Shown in pieces: positions 17,771 through 27,231 of a stretch of DNA of 59,184 bases. Under the pieces are notes generated by a model, which was given only the letters and a program-made list of their open reading frames with translations, was not told where the DNA came from and did no database searches. The first letter of the stretch is position 1, and each line of letters begins with the position of its first letter. The position numbers and the translations under genes were made by a program. Source of the stretch: Gracilimonas sp040877545 (lineage in GTDB: Bacteria; Bacteroidota; Rhodothermia; Balneolales; Balneolaceae); NCBI GenBank assembly GCA_040877545.1, contig JBBDNN010000095.1, forward strand, positions 1 to 59,184. Reading direction: 5' to 3'.

Positions 17771-19843
17771 TTAGTTTTCCAATTTCAGAAGTCGCGCATT
17801 AATAGCCACAATTACCGTACTGGCCGACATCAATATAGCTCCCACGGCGGGACTCAGGATAATTCCCCAAGCAAAAAGTACACCGGCCGCAAGTGGAATT
17901 GCCACGACATTATAACCAGTTGCCCAAAACAGGTTTTGAACCATTTTACCGTAAGTTGATTTCGACAGCTTGATGAGGTTCACTACATCCTCAGGATTAT
18001 TCCGAACCAAAACAATATCCCCGGTTTCAACGGCAACATCCGATCCCGCGCCAATGGCAATTCCCACATCGGCCTGGGCAAGGGCGGGAGCGTCATTTAC
18101 GCCATCGCCAGTCATGGCAACTTTCTTGCCCTGTTGCTGAACTTCTTTCACTTTTGCGGCTTTCTCATCCGGCAGCACTTCAGCAAAAACCTGATCTATG
18201 CCTAATTCCCTGGCTACATAATCTGCCGTTTGCTGATTATCGCCGGTCAACATTACGCATTCGATATCCATCTCATGCAACTGCTGAATGGCCTGTTTTG
18301 ACTCTCCACGAATTTCATCTCCAAGAGCAATAGCACCTTCAAGTGAATTATCAATTATCACAAAAACTACCGTTTTCCCCTGGGCTGATATTTCTTCAAT
18401 TTGCTCCCTGTCGTACTCCAAATCGTTATCGCGCACGTATCCGGGGCTGACTACTTTAACTGATTTCCCAGACACCGTGCCTTCAATTCCCGCTCCGGTA
18501 ATAGAATTGAAATCTTCCACCTTAAAAGTATCACCGGCTTTATCCAAAATGCCACGGGCAATAGGATGTTCTGAATTTGCTTCCACAGAAGCAGCGTATT
18601 TCAAGAGTTCATCTTCTTCAAACTCATTCCCGAAATTCAGAATATCGGTCACTGTAAAAGTGCCTTCTGTCAAGGTTCCTGTTTTATCAAAAATCACCGC
18701 TTTCAGGTTTCGGGCTTCTTCGAAGGCGGAACGGTTTCGGATCAGGAATCCATTTCCGGCTGCTAACGAGGTGGAAACCGCAACTACCAGAGGAATAGCC
18801 AGTCCCAGCGCGTGCGGACAGGCTATTACCATCACAGTAACTGTTCTATTTATGGCAAAGCCCATGTCTTCAGTGGTGAAGTAGGTCCAAGCCAAAAATG
18901 TTAATAAACCACTTGTAATAGCCACAACTGTTAACCAAAAAGCAGCCCGGTTGGCTAGATTCTGAGTTCTTGATTTGCTTTCCTGAGCTTGCCTTACCAA
19001 TTCAATCACTTGCGACAGAAAAGAATCTTCCCCAGCTTTTTCAATTTCTATGGTGATCGAACCCTCTTCATTAATGGAGCCGCCCAAAACCTCATCGCCT
19101 TTCTGCTTATTCACCGGTTTAGATTCGCCGGTAAGCATGGCTTTATTTACATTTGTTTTTCCATCAATGATAATTCCATCTGCGGGAATTTTCTCTCCGG
19201 GTTTGATGAGGATTTTATCACCTGCTTTCAAATCTTCAACAGGAACATCTTCGGTGCTGCCGTCTTCTTTTAAAAGATGCGCTTCACCAGGCAGTAATTC
19301 AGCCAGTTTTTCGAGAGCAGCAGAAGCGCTCATTACGGATCGCATTTCAATCCAATGGCCCAAAAGCATAACGGCAACTAAAGTTGAAAGCTCCCAAAAG
19401 AGCAGATGCCCTTCCAACCCAAAAACCACAAATACGCTGTAGAAATAAGCCACACAAATTGCCAGTCCGATGAGTATCATCATTCCCGGCTGCTTCTTTT
19501 TCAGTTCATCCACAAGTCCAGATAGAAAGGGCCAGCCGCCATAGAAAAACACTACGGTAGAAAGTGTAAAAAGAATCCAGGTGTCACCAGAAAATCTCCA
19601 GTCCACATTTAGAAAATCCTGGATCATTGGTGACAGCGCCAGAATTGGAATTGTTAATCCCAATATCCACCAAAAGCGCCACTTAAATTCCTCTACCATC
19701 ATCGCATGATGTTCGTGCTGAGAATGCTTGCCATGGCTATGCTCCTCCTTATGTGCACCATGCCCATGATGTTCCTGCTCACCCTCATGATCATGTTCGT
19801 GTTCATGAGAATGTTCTTCGTGCTGATGATTTTCCTTGTTCAT
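17771..19843 (-). CDS. copB: Copper/silver-exporting P1B-type ATPase, CopB type
   Basis: A 690-aa inner-membrane heavy-metal ATPase. In place of an HMA domain, the N-terminus is a roughly 48-residue His/Glu-rich tail starting MNKENHQHEEHSHEHEHDHE. The transport motif is CPH (IACPHALGLAIPL, about residue 343), which marks the P1B-3/CopB group that exports Cu(II)/Cu(I) or Ag(I). The catalytic DKTGT is at about residue 386. The TGES phosphatase motif (MLTGESKPVNK), the HP motif (NSEHPIA) and GDGVNDAPAL are all present. It sits directly after the DUF3347 gene on the same strand as the cusABC block and likely belongs to the same regulon. Confidence 0.95.
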   Translation of the reverse strand: MNKENHQHEEHSHEHEHDHEGEQEHHGHGAHKEEHSHGKHSQHEHHAMMVEEFKWRFWWILGLTIPILALSPMIQDFLNVDWRFSGDTWILFTLSTVVFFYGGWPFLSGLVDELKKKQPGMMILIGLAICVAYFYSVFVVFGLEGHLLFWELSTLVAVMLLGHWIEMRSVMSASAALEKLAELLPGEAHLLKEDGSTEDVPVEDLKAGDKILIKPGEKIPADGIIIDGKTNVNKAMLTGESKPVNKQKGDEVLGGSINEEGSITIEIEKAGEDSFLSQVIELVRQAQESKSRTQNLANRAAFWLTVVAITSGLLTFLAWTYFTTEDMGFAINRTVTVMVIACPHALGLAIPLVVAVSTSLAAGNGFLIRNRSAFEEARNLKAVIFDKTGTLTEGTFTVTDILNFGNEFEEDELLKYAASVEANSEHPIARGILDKAGDTFKVEDFNSITGAGIEGTVSGKSVKVVSPGYVRDNDLEYDREQIEEISAQGKTVVFVIIDNSLEGAIALGDEIRGESKQAIQQLHEMDIECVMLTGDNQQTADYVARELGIDQVFAEVLPDEKAAKVKEVQQQGKKVAMTGDGVNDAPALAQADVGIAIGAGSDVAVETGDIVLVRNNPEDVVNLIKLSKSTYGKMVQNLFWATGYNVVAIPLAAGVLFAWGIILSPAVGAILMSASTVIVAINARLLKLEN

Positions 19844-19882
19844 GACTGTGATATTAAATTGCTTTCTGCTAATACTAAGTCC

Positions 19883-19915
19883 AGATTTCGCAGGTTTTCA
19901 AAACCTGAGAAATCT
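19883..19915. repeat. Two-tier palindrome upstream of copB
   Basis: The stem AGATTTC (19883-19889) pairs with GAAATCT (19909-19915), and inside it CAGGTTTT (19891-19898) pairs with AAAACCTG (19900-19907) across a single-base loop. It lies between the DUF3347 stop and the copB start on the minus strand. It has no U tract. A REP-like element or an mRNA stability hairpin are both possible. Confidence 0.65.
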
Positions 19916-19945
19916 TTGTAATCCGTGTTTTTGAATTAAAAAATC

Positions 19946-20449
19946 TTATTCAATGGTTTTATCCACACTTCCACAAGTGGGCATGGCAGAACCAAAAAAT
20001 GGATTTTGAATTTTTTCCTCTTTACTTAACCAATAGCCGCCTTCTTTCATTGAGCAGAATTGTACAAAGAGTTTTTCATCATATCCTTGATTTTCAACGG
20101 CCTTTATCAGTTCTTCAGATACATCACGGAATGCTGTACGAAATTCCTCAATATTTTCCGCTTCTGATGCTGCACCAACAGCTGCAAGCATTGCTGAATG
20201 ATGTGCTTTGTGGTCTTCGGCATGCTCTTCATGTTGATTCATTTCACCGCTGCCTTTCACTTCTTCAGCAAAAATTTCAAGATGCTTTTTAGCTGTCTCA
20301 AGATCATCTTCCACAAGTGCATTTTTCACTTCCAGGTATTCAGCTACCAAAGTATCAAGGTGGCTTTTATGTTGATGATGTCCTTCATGTTGTGCCGTTG
20401 CAACAACAGTTAATAGTAAAGAAAAGAGTAATGTTATTGATGTTTTCAT
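19946..20449 (-). CDS. DUF3347 domain protein, secreted metal-associated
   Basis: A 167-aa periplasmic protein with a Sec signal peptide (MKTSITLLFSLLLTVVATAQ, cleavage after AxA-like TAQ). The mature N-terminus is His-rich (HEGHHQHKSHLD). The DUF3347 domain follows as helices (LVAEYLEVKNALVEDDLETA) and ends with KLFVQFCSM, GYWLSKEE and NPFFGSAMPTCG, where Cys, Met and His residues could bind Cu(I). DUF3347 is often fused to or beside CusB-like adaptors in Bacteroidota, as here, where it lies 43 bp after cusB. A periplasmic copper chaperone is a reasonable inference. Confidence 0.88.
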   Translation of the reverse strand: MKTSITLLFSLLLTVVATAQHEGHHQHKSHLDTLVAEYLEVKNALVEDDLETAKKHLEIFAEEVKGSGEMNQHEEHAEDHKAHHSAMLAAVGAASEAENIEEFRTAFRDVSEELIKAVENQGYDEKLFVQFCSMKEGGYWLSKEEKIQNPFFGSAMPTCGSVDKTIE

Positions 20450-20492
20450 AGTGTGATTTTATTTAGTTTATGATTTAAAATATTTGCTAGTA

Positions 20493-21863
20493 CTATTGGT
20501 TTGAATGATCTTCCATTTCGTCCATATTCATATCTTCTTCACCCATATCCATGCCGGGCATTGACGGCATGCCTGCTCCGGTCCCCGGTTCACGATTCAT
20601 CATGCTGAATTTATCGGCAAGCTGAAATTCGCTGTCGATTCGGAAATTGCCGTGGAAAACTACTTCTTCCCCTTCTTCCACGCCCTCTTCAATTATGTAA
20701 TAATCGCCGGCACGAATTCCCAGCTCAACTTCCCGGACTTCAAACCGATGCACATCCACTGAAGTATCTTTTACATAGAGAAGTGATCGTTTTCCGGTCC
20801 ATAGAACTGAAGAGGCAGGAATCAGTAATTTTTCTGAACCCATTGTTGCCTGAATGGTACCTTTTACTAGCATATCGGGTTTGAGGTGTAGATTTTCATT
20901 TTCCACATCTGCACGAATTCCTGCGGTGCGTGTTTCGGGATTTACAACGGGATCGATATAAGCTACTTCTGCTTCAAGTGTTTGCCCCGGATTGCCTGGA
21001 ATTCTCACAGTGATGGAATTTCCGGAATTGATAAAAAATATATCCTCCTCATACGCCTCCAGCACTACCCAAACCCGGCGCAAATCTGCCACTTCATACA
21101 TAATCGTACCTTCAGTGACATACTGTTGGTTTGCAACATTGCGAGACATTACATAACCATCTACAGGTGAACGGATTTCCAGTTCCTGCTGCACTTCTCC
21201 CCGATTTACGATTTCATTTATTTGTTCATCGGTGAAACCCCAAAGACGGAATTTTTGTCGTGCAGCCTCAAATAATCGTGGGTTTCGCTCCTGCTGCCGG
21301 GCAGCCTGCAGCAATTCTCGTTGCGCACTTATCAATTCCGGAGAATAAATTGTGGCCATCGGCTCCCCTTTGCGGATTTGAGCTCCGGTAAAATTGACTT
21401 TTATATTCTGAATTCGTCCGGGAAAATAAGCGGTAACATTGGTGATATTTCGTTCATCCACCTGTACTCTGCCGGGTAATTCAATGATTTTTTCGGGAAC
21501 TTCAAAAGTGACCGGTGCGGTTTGAACCTGGGCTAATTTTACAGCCGCTTCCGACATTACCATCGAATAATCATCTTTCTCAACTTGCCCATCATCAGTA
21601 CTGACAGGAATTAACTCCATGCCGCAAATGGGGCAATTTCCCGGCTCATTTTCCCGAACCTGCGGATGCATGCTGCAGGTATAGATAATTTCACCTTCTT
21701 CATTGGTGTGGGTGTCCTGTATGTGCTCCTCCATCTCTTCGGAATTAAGCAGATCCGCTTGTGATTCATTCTCGCCCGGACCTGAAAACAGCAGCCAGCC
21801 AAGAAAAAACCCGGTTAGCAAAAATCCGGCTCCGTATAAAATTTGTTTATTTGTGAAGTTCAT
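20493..21863 (-). CDS. cusB: CusB-like RND periplasmic adaptor with heavy-metal-binding domain
   Basis: A 456-aa membrane-fusion protein linking CusA to CusC. It has an N-terminal membrane anchor at about residues 8-26, then a heavy-metal-binding domain near residue 60 (YTCSMHPQVRENEPGNCPIC, then GMELIPV), then the adaptor body: barrel (GRVQVDERNITNVTAYFPGR), hairpin (SAQRELLQAARQQERNPRLF) and a lipoyl-like half (VEVRSPVDGYV-type, here IRSPVDGYVM). The C-terminal 40 residues are Met/Asp-rich (SMPGMDMGEEDMNMDEME), a likely Cu(I)/Ag(I) capture tail. It lies 47 bp after cusC. Confidence 0.93.
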   Translation of the reverse strand: MNFTNKQILYGAGFLLTGFFLGWLLFSGPGENESQADLLNSEEMEEHIQDTHTNEEGEIIYTCSMHPQVRENEPGNCPICGMELIPVSTDDGQVEKDDYSMVMSEAAVKLAQVQTAPVTFEVPEKIIELPGRVQVDERNITNVTAYFPGRIQNIKVNFTGAQIRKGEPMATIYSPELISAQRELLQAARQQERNPRLFEAARQKFRLWGFTDEQINEIVNRGEVQQELEIRSPVDGYVMSRNVANQQYVTEGTIMYEVADLRRVWVVLEAYEEDIFFINSGNSITVRIPGNPGQTLEAEVAYIDPVVNPETRTAGIRADVENENLHLKPDMLVKGTIQATMGSEKLLIPASSVLWTGKRSLLYVKDTSVDVHRFEVREVELGIRAGDYYIIEEGVEEGEEVVFHGNFRIDSEFQLADKFSMMNREPGTGAGMPSMPGMDMGEEDMNMDEMEDHSNQ

Positions 21864-21910
21864 CTTATTGGATTTTTTGATCGTTTAAATTTTTGTGAAT
21901 TTTCTGTGGA

Positions 21911-23230
21911 TTATTCATTGCTCAATAATTCATTCCCTATCAATTGTTCAATCTCGGCCATGGCTTTGTTTTGAGTGGTCAGCGCTTCAACTTTTTCATT
22001 TTCAAGAGCCAAAAGTTCTCGTAGTACCTGTAGCATTTCATCAAACTGAATTTGGCCGGAACTGTATTCATCAGAAAGAATATCCAGGACCTGCTCTGTA
22101 CGGGGCAGTAATTCTTCAGTGATCAATTGGTAGTTTCGCTGGCCATCCCGAAGCTTTTTCATGGATTTTTCAATTTCAGATTGAAAACGATTTTGTACTT
22201 CGATTTCACGTTCATCTATGCTTTGTAATTGCAGCCGGGCTTCCCTGCGTTGTGCTCGGTATTTACCACGGTATAGCGGAATGTTGATACTCGCCATACC
22301 AATAAACACAGGGTCCAAATCCATCATACTCATCATGCCAAAATCGGTGCCCATATATTGCAAACCGATGCCAACGGCTGGGAGGCCTTCCAGCCGGGCT
22401 AAGTCTAACTGGTTTTTAAATTGATTGCGTTGTGCATTAAGCCGGTCAAAATCCGGGTGGCGACTTTGAGCGATATTGAACAGTTCATCTTTAGACATAG
22501 CCAGAATCCGCTCCGGTAGCTGCATAGGCACAGATATATTATCCGATAAATTTCGGTTAAGCAGCGAATTCAACCTTATCCGGATTGGATTTTTCTCATC
22601 CTCAAGCTGCTCGATAATATTCAAAAGCCGCTGCCTTTCCATCTGTAGACGGAGTATATCAGCTTGACCCGTTCTGCCAGATTCATACCGGACTTCCACC
22701 AAATTCTCGAGATCTTCTATTATCTGAATGATATCCGAATTAATATGTATATGATGATTCAGCCGGAAGTATTGAAACCACATATCCTGGATTTCACTAA
22801 ATATTTCCAATTGGCGGGCAGTCAAGGAATAGGCCATGACTTCACTGATATTCTCCTCAAGCTCTCCGCGGGCAGACAATGTCCCGAACCAGGGGAGCAT
22901 CTGCATGGCTGTGACCGAAAAGCGGCCGGAAATATTTGCTTCATTCTCAGGATTGATATAATAGCCGGCAGTTATTTCCGGATCCGGTAAAGCCCGAACC
23001 TGAGGTATTTGTTCTCTTTGAGCTTCAACCTCTAATCTAAGAGAATTTAGTTCCGGGTTATTTTCAGCAGCTAACCGGAAATAGGATTCTAAAATCTGAA
23101 GCTCATCCGGCTGGTTGATCGGGCGTATTTCCTGGGCTGAAACAGCTGCGGTAAACCCAAGGAACAGCAGGGTAAAGAGCAATTCTTTCATTACTGAATA
23201 GCACATTTTATGTCTCATAAATTTTTTCAT
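21911..23230 (-). CDS. cusC: TolC-family outer membrane efflux protein (CusC-like)
   Basis: An outer-membrane channel of the tripartite Cus pump. I chose the ATG at 23230, which overlaps the cusA stop by four bases (ATGA), giving 439 aa. An in-frame start at 23266 would lie inside cusA. A signal peptide ends at VSAQE. The two OEP repeats are visible as long amphipathic helices, first ESYFRLAAENNPELNSLRLE and again DELFNIAQSRHPDFDRLNAQ, each followed by a hydrophobic beta segment. Members from Bacteroidota are usually annotated as TolC family. The copper role comes from the operon. Confidence 0.92.
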   Translation of the reverse strand: MKKFMRHKMCYSVMKELLFTLLFLGFTAAVSAQEIRPINQPDELQILESYFRLAAENNPELNSLRLEVEAQREQIPQVRALPDPEITAGYYINPENEANISGRFSVTAMQMLPWFGTLSARGELEENISEVMAYSLTARQLEIFSEIQDMWFQYFRLNHHIHINSDIIQIIEDLENLVEVRYESGRTGQADILRLQMERQRLLNIIEQLEDEKNPIRIRLNSLLNRNLSDNISVPMQLPERILAMSKDELFNIAQSRHPDFDRLNAQRNQFKNQLDLARLEGLPAVGIGLQYMGTDFGMMSMMDLDPVFIGMASINIPLYRGKYRAQRREARLQLQSIDEREIEVQNRFQSEIEKSMKKLRDGQRNYQLITEELLPRTEQVLDILSDEYSSGQIQFDEMLQVLRELLALENEKVEALTTQNKAMAEIEQLIGNELLSNE

Positions 23231-26200
23231 ATTTGTTTCTCCAATTTCAAACTTCTCTCTTTCCACATTGCATACAGCAGCGGAACCATCAATAAACTCA
23301 ATACCTGAAGCAGCATCCCGCCGAAAATCGGAATGGACATGGGAACCATGATCTCTGATCCTTTTCCCGGTGAGGTAAGGATTGGTAGCAAGGCCAATAA
23401 CGTTGTGGCGGTGGTCATCAGTGAAGGACGAACTCTGCGCATTCCTGCTTCGATGGCGGTGGCATAAATACTTTCACGTTCGCCGGGTTTTCTTCGTTCA
23501 AAAAGCTGTTCCAGGTAAGTGGCCATCACCACACCGTTATCCACGGCAATCCCGAAAAGCGCAAGAAATCCTACCCAGACCGCAACACTCATATTGATGG
23601 CTCCCATCTGGAAGAATTCCCGCAATTCCACTCCCAGTATAGAGAAGTTGAAGAACCAACTTTCTCCATAAAGCCAGAGCAAAATAAATCCTCCCGACCA
23701 CGCCACCACAATTCCTGAAAACACTATCAATGAAATTTGGCTTGAACGAAACTGGAAATAGATGATCAGAAAAATAATCAGAAGAGTGATAGGAAGTACC
23801 ACGCCAAGCCGTTTGGCCGCCCGCTGCTGGTTTACAAATTCACCCTCGAAAGTGTAACTTACTCCATCAGGAACCTGGAGATTGTCCTCTCCAATCTGCT
23901 TATCCAAATGTTCCTGCACCCGGTTTATCACATCAATGGATGCTACACCGGCATAACTGTCGAAAGTGACATAGGCGCTGAGGAAAGTGTTTTCACTCCG
24001 GATATTCATCGGGCCGGTTTCAAATCGTATCTCGGCGAGTTGTCCCAAGGGGATTTGACTGCCATTTGGTGAGGGCACCAGAATACCTTCCATCATTTCC
24101 GGAGTATTTCGGTATTCCCGGGCATAGCGAACCCGCATTGGATATCTCTCACGTCCTTCTACCGTCATTCCGAGAGTTTCACCGCCGATGGCTATACTGA
24201 TAACTTCATGCACATCCTGAATATTTAAACCATAACGTGCTATTTCCTGCCGGTTGATATCAATTTCAACGTAGGGTTTCCCGACTACCTGATCGGCATA
24301 AACTGATGCTGGCCGAACTCCATCTACTTCCCGAATTAGCGGCTCAAGTGCAGCTCCGAATTTATTTATCGCCTCCAAATCCGGTCCGCTTACACGAATT
24401 CCAAGGTTGGCTCTCATCCCGGTCTGAAGCATAATCAGGCGGGTTTCTATGGGGTGCAGTTTGGGGGCTGAAGTGATTCCGGGCAAGTCAGCTGCTTGCA
24501 AAATTTCAGTCCAGATATCATCTTTGCTTTGGATGTGATCACGCCACTGCCGGTAGTAACGCCCGCTTCGATCAGGAATCAGTTCATTATTTTGATTCCG
24601 CACAAACTCACCATTCTCAAATCTAAACCTGATTCTTCGCCCGCGTTCATCCGTTTTATATTCACTTTTATACGTGATCAGATTTTCATACATCGAGACC
24701 GGAGCGGGATCCAAAGCAGACTCTGTTCTTCCCGCTTTCCCAACTACTGTTTCCACTTCCGGAATTGAGGTAACCCGCATATCCAGATCGCGCATTATTT
24801 CCAGGGCTTCTTCTACACCGGCATGAGGCAGGGCTGTGGGCATGAGCAGGAAAGAACCTTCATCCAGCGTAGGCATGAATTCCTGTCCAAGTCCGGGGAA
24901 ACGATTATCTATGGCGGTCCAAAAACCGGTTTCTTCAATCTCTATTCCCACTGCGTTAAAACTATTTGCTACATAGCGGAAGGTGGTGTCAAAACCGCGC
25001 CAGCTCATGAGTCCAATAATGAGGATCAAAACAGGAATCGAGAGAAACAACCCTTTATTACGAAGAGCCCGCCCAAGAATGCTCTCGTAATATTTCATGA
25101 AGAGCCAGAATAACCCGAAAAGGATACCTACAATTATAATGATAAAAATGAGGCTGAATGAAACGGAATTTTCCGGTCCAAGCGGAAGCCAGTTACCTGC
25201 CAGTAACCAGGCTACAGCTAATAAGATTATTCCATTATTGACGCCGGGTGTCCAGGGTTTATATTCCGGATAATAAATCCCCGCCAGATTATTGATGCCG
25301 AGAGCCATAAGTGTGAGTCCGGCCCATCCGAGATACGCTACAGCTATTATAAATCCACCGGCAATTAATAGAGCATTCCAGAAAACCAGCCACTTCTTTT
25401 TCCCGACTTTCTGCGAAAACAACCAATGGGCAAAAGCAGGAATTATCGTAATTACGATTATCAGTGCAGCAATCAGTATAAAAGTTTTGGTCCATGCAAG
25501 CGGACTGAACAAGCGTCCTTCCTGTGCCTGAAGCATGAATACGGGCAAAAAACTAACAATGGTTGTCATCAGCGCTGTAATTACAGCCGGACTTACCTCG
25601 GCCGTTGCCCGGTAAATGGTTTCGAGCAGATCTTCACCAGGAGCTTTTTCATCCATATGTTTAAGCATATTTTCGGTGAGAATAATCCCCATATCCACCA
25701 CCACACCAATAGAAATCGCAATCCCCGCCAAGGCTACCACATTGGCATCCACGCCCACATATTTCATCATAATGAAACTTATAAGCACGGCAAGAGGCAA
25801 CAGGGCAGATATCACCAGCGATGTTCTCAGGTGCATCACCATAATAATAATCACCAGTATCGTGATTAAAATTTGAAGTGAAAGAGCTTCTTCGAGGGTA
25901 CCAAGCGTCTCATAAATCAATCCGGCACGATCATAGAAAGGAACAATTTTTACCTGTGAGACGGTACCGTCAGCAAGTTCTTTGGAAGGAAGACCAACGG
26001 CAATTCTCTTAATTTCCGCCTTAACATTCTGAATAACTTCCAAAGGATTTTCGCCATAGCGGGCCACGATAACTCCACCCACAGCTTCAGCCCCGGATTT
26101 GTCCAAAGCACCCCGTCGCTGGGCGGGACCGATTGCAATATGCGCGACATCTTTAATTCGGATGGGTGTATTATCTCTAACAGTCACTACACTTTCTTCC

Positions 26201-26982
26201 AGATCCTCAAGCGATTCAATATATCCCAGCCCGCGAACTACATATTCAGCCCTGTTCATCTCAATAGTTCGGGCACCAACTTCCTGATTACTTTTTCGAA
26301 CGGCATTAGCAATATCATTTACAGAAACACCTGCCTCCCGCATAGCCACAGGATCAATATCAACTTGGTATTCTTTAACATATCCACCTATGCTTGCCAC
26401 TTCTGCTACCCCTTCTGCAGAGGACAACGCATATTTTACCTGGAAATCCTGAGTGGAACGCAACTCTTGCGGGTCCCATCCTCCTGTTGGATTGCCCTTG
26501 CTGTCATAACCTTCAAGTGTATACCAGAAAACTTGTCCCAGAGCCGTTGCATCAGGTCCTAAGGCCGGTTGTACATTTTCGGGAAGCAAATCAGCCGGCA
26601 GAGCATTTAGCTTTTCCAGTATTCGCGAACGGCTCCAGTAAAATTCCACATCCTCCTCAAAAATGATGTTGATGGAGGAAAATCCAAACATGGAATTACT
26701 ACGGACTGTTTTTACACCGGGCACACCCAAAAGCTGCGTAGTCAATGGATAGGTGATCTGATCTTCCACAATCTTCGGCGCCCTTCCCGGCCAATCGGTA
26801 AATACAATCTGCTGATTATCACCAATATCCGGAATGGCATCCACAGGTACAGGATCACGGGGAAGGAAATCAATATCCCAGTCGAAGGGGGCCGTGGAAA
26901 TACCCCACCCGGCCAGCGCCAAAACAAGCAGCAGGGATATGAGTTTATTTTCCAGGAAGAACCGGATGGTTTTATTTAGCAT
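23227..26982 (-). CDS. cusA: CusA/CzcA family heavy-metal efflux RND pump
   Basis: A 1251-aa inner-membrane proton antiporter, the engine of the Cus pump. It has RND topology with the HME signature near the N-terminus (FDWDIDFLPRDPVPVDAIPD, then QIVFTDWPGRAPKIVEDQIT), the VDMGIILTE proton-relay segment in TM4, and substrate-site Met residues in PAPVSMYENLI and in the ETRLIMLQTGMRANLGI stretch, consistent with Cu(I)/Ag(I). It is about 200 aa longer than E. coli CusA. Most of the excess is a block at about residues 528-628 with three or four added hydrophobic helices between the TM6/TM7 repeats. It is the first gene of the operon. Confidence 0.95.
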   Translation of the reverse strand: MLNKTIRFFLENKLISLLLVLALAGWGISTAPFDWDIDFLPRDPVPVDAIPDIGDNQQIVFTDWPGRAPKIVEDQITYPLTTQLLGVPGVKTVRSNSMFGFSSINIIFEEDVEFYWSRSRILEKLNALPADLLPENVQPALGPDATALGQVFWYTLEGYDSKGNPTGGWDPQELRSTQDFQVKYALSSAEGVAEVASIGGYVKEYQVDIDPVAMREAGVSVNDIANAVRKSNQEVGARTIEMNRAEYVVRGLGYIESLEDLEESVVTVRDNTPIRIKDVAHIAIGPAQRRGALDKSGAEAVGGVIVARYGENPLEVIQNVKAEIKRIAVGLPSKELADGTVSQVKIVPFYDRAGLIYETLGTLEEALSLQILITILVIIIMVMHLRTSLVISALLPLAVLISFIMMKYVGVDANVVALAGIAISIGVVVDMGIILTENMLKHMDEKAPGEDLLETIYRATAEVSPAVITALMTTIVSFLPVFMLQAQEGRLFSPLAWTKTFILIAALIIVITIIPAFAHWLFSQKVGKKKWLVFWNALLIAGGFIIAVAYLGWAGLTLMALGINNLAGIYYPEYKPWTPGVNNGIILLAVAWLLAGNWLPLGPENSVSFSLIFIIIIVGILFGLFWLFMKYYESILGRALRNKGLFLSIPVLILIIGLMSWRGFDTTFRYVANSFNAVGIEIEETGFWTAIDNRFPGLGQEFMPTLDEGSFLLMPTALPHAGVEEALEIMRDLDMRVTSIPEVETVVGKAGRTESALDPAPVSMYENLITYKSEYKTDERGRRIRFRFENGEFVRNQNNELIPDRSGRYYRQWRDHIQSKDDIWTEILQAADLPGITSAPKLHPIETRLIMLQTGMRANLGIRVSGPDLEAINKFGAALEPLIREVDGVRPASVYADQVVGKPYVEIDINRQEIARYGLNIQDVHEVISIAIGGETLGMTVEGRERYPMRVRYAREYRNTPEMMEGILVPSPNGSQIPLGQLAEIRFETGPMNIRSENTFLSAYVTFDSYAGVASIDVINRVQEHLDKQIGEDNLQVPDGVSYTFEGEFVNQQRAAKRLGVVLPITLLIIFLIIYFQFRSSQISLIVFSGIVVAWSGGFILLWLYGESWFFNFSILGVELREFFQMGAINMSVAVWVGFLALFGIAVDNGVVMATYLEQLFERRKPGERESIYATAIEAGMRRVRPSLMTTATTLLALLPILTSPGKGSEIMVPMSIPIFGGMLLQVLSLLMVPLLYAMWKERSLKLEKQI

Positions 26983-27086
26983 TTTAGGGAATGAGTTATT
27001 AAGTGAATTAGGGAATAAGTGATTGTTGCTCCGTCTGGCTTTATACTCGTTGCAGCCGGAACCTTTGGTGCCAATGGAGTGGATTT

Positions 27087-27215
27087 GAGTTTGGCAGCCT
27101 TAGCTTTCCTCTCTCTGAATTATCCGCAAGCGGGAATTCTGTCTCTCTTGGAGGGACAGAAAAATTAACTTGTTAATTTTTCAGGGAGAGGAGTCAGAGG
27201 TAAGGCAACCGACTC
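27087..27215. repeat. 129-bp multi-armed palindromic element
   Basis: The outer arms (from GAGTTTGGCAGCCTTA at 27087, and TAAGGCAACCGACTC ending at 27215) pair imperfectly. Inside them CCTCTCTCTGAA (27108-27119) pairs with TTCAGGGAGAGG (27180-27191). Three hairpins fill the core: CCGCaaGCGG near 27124-27133, CTGTC...GACAG near 27139-27159, and AAAAATTAActtgTTAATTTTT near 27160-27181. This folds as a cloverleaf-like junction. It lies upstream of cusA and downstream of the minus-strand secreted protein gene. A MITE or structured dispersed repeat is likely. Confidence 0.65.
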
Positions 27216-27231
27216 AAAGAGATATCAATCC

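Noticed and set aside
27087..27215. A simple Rho-independent terminator for the secreted-protein gene
   Set aside because: The structure is far larger than a terminator and has multiple arms; the AAAAATTAA/TTAATTTTT hairpin alone could still contribute to termination.
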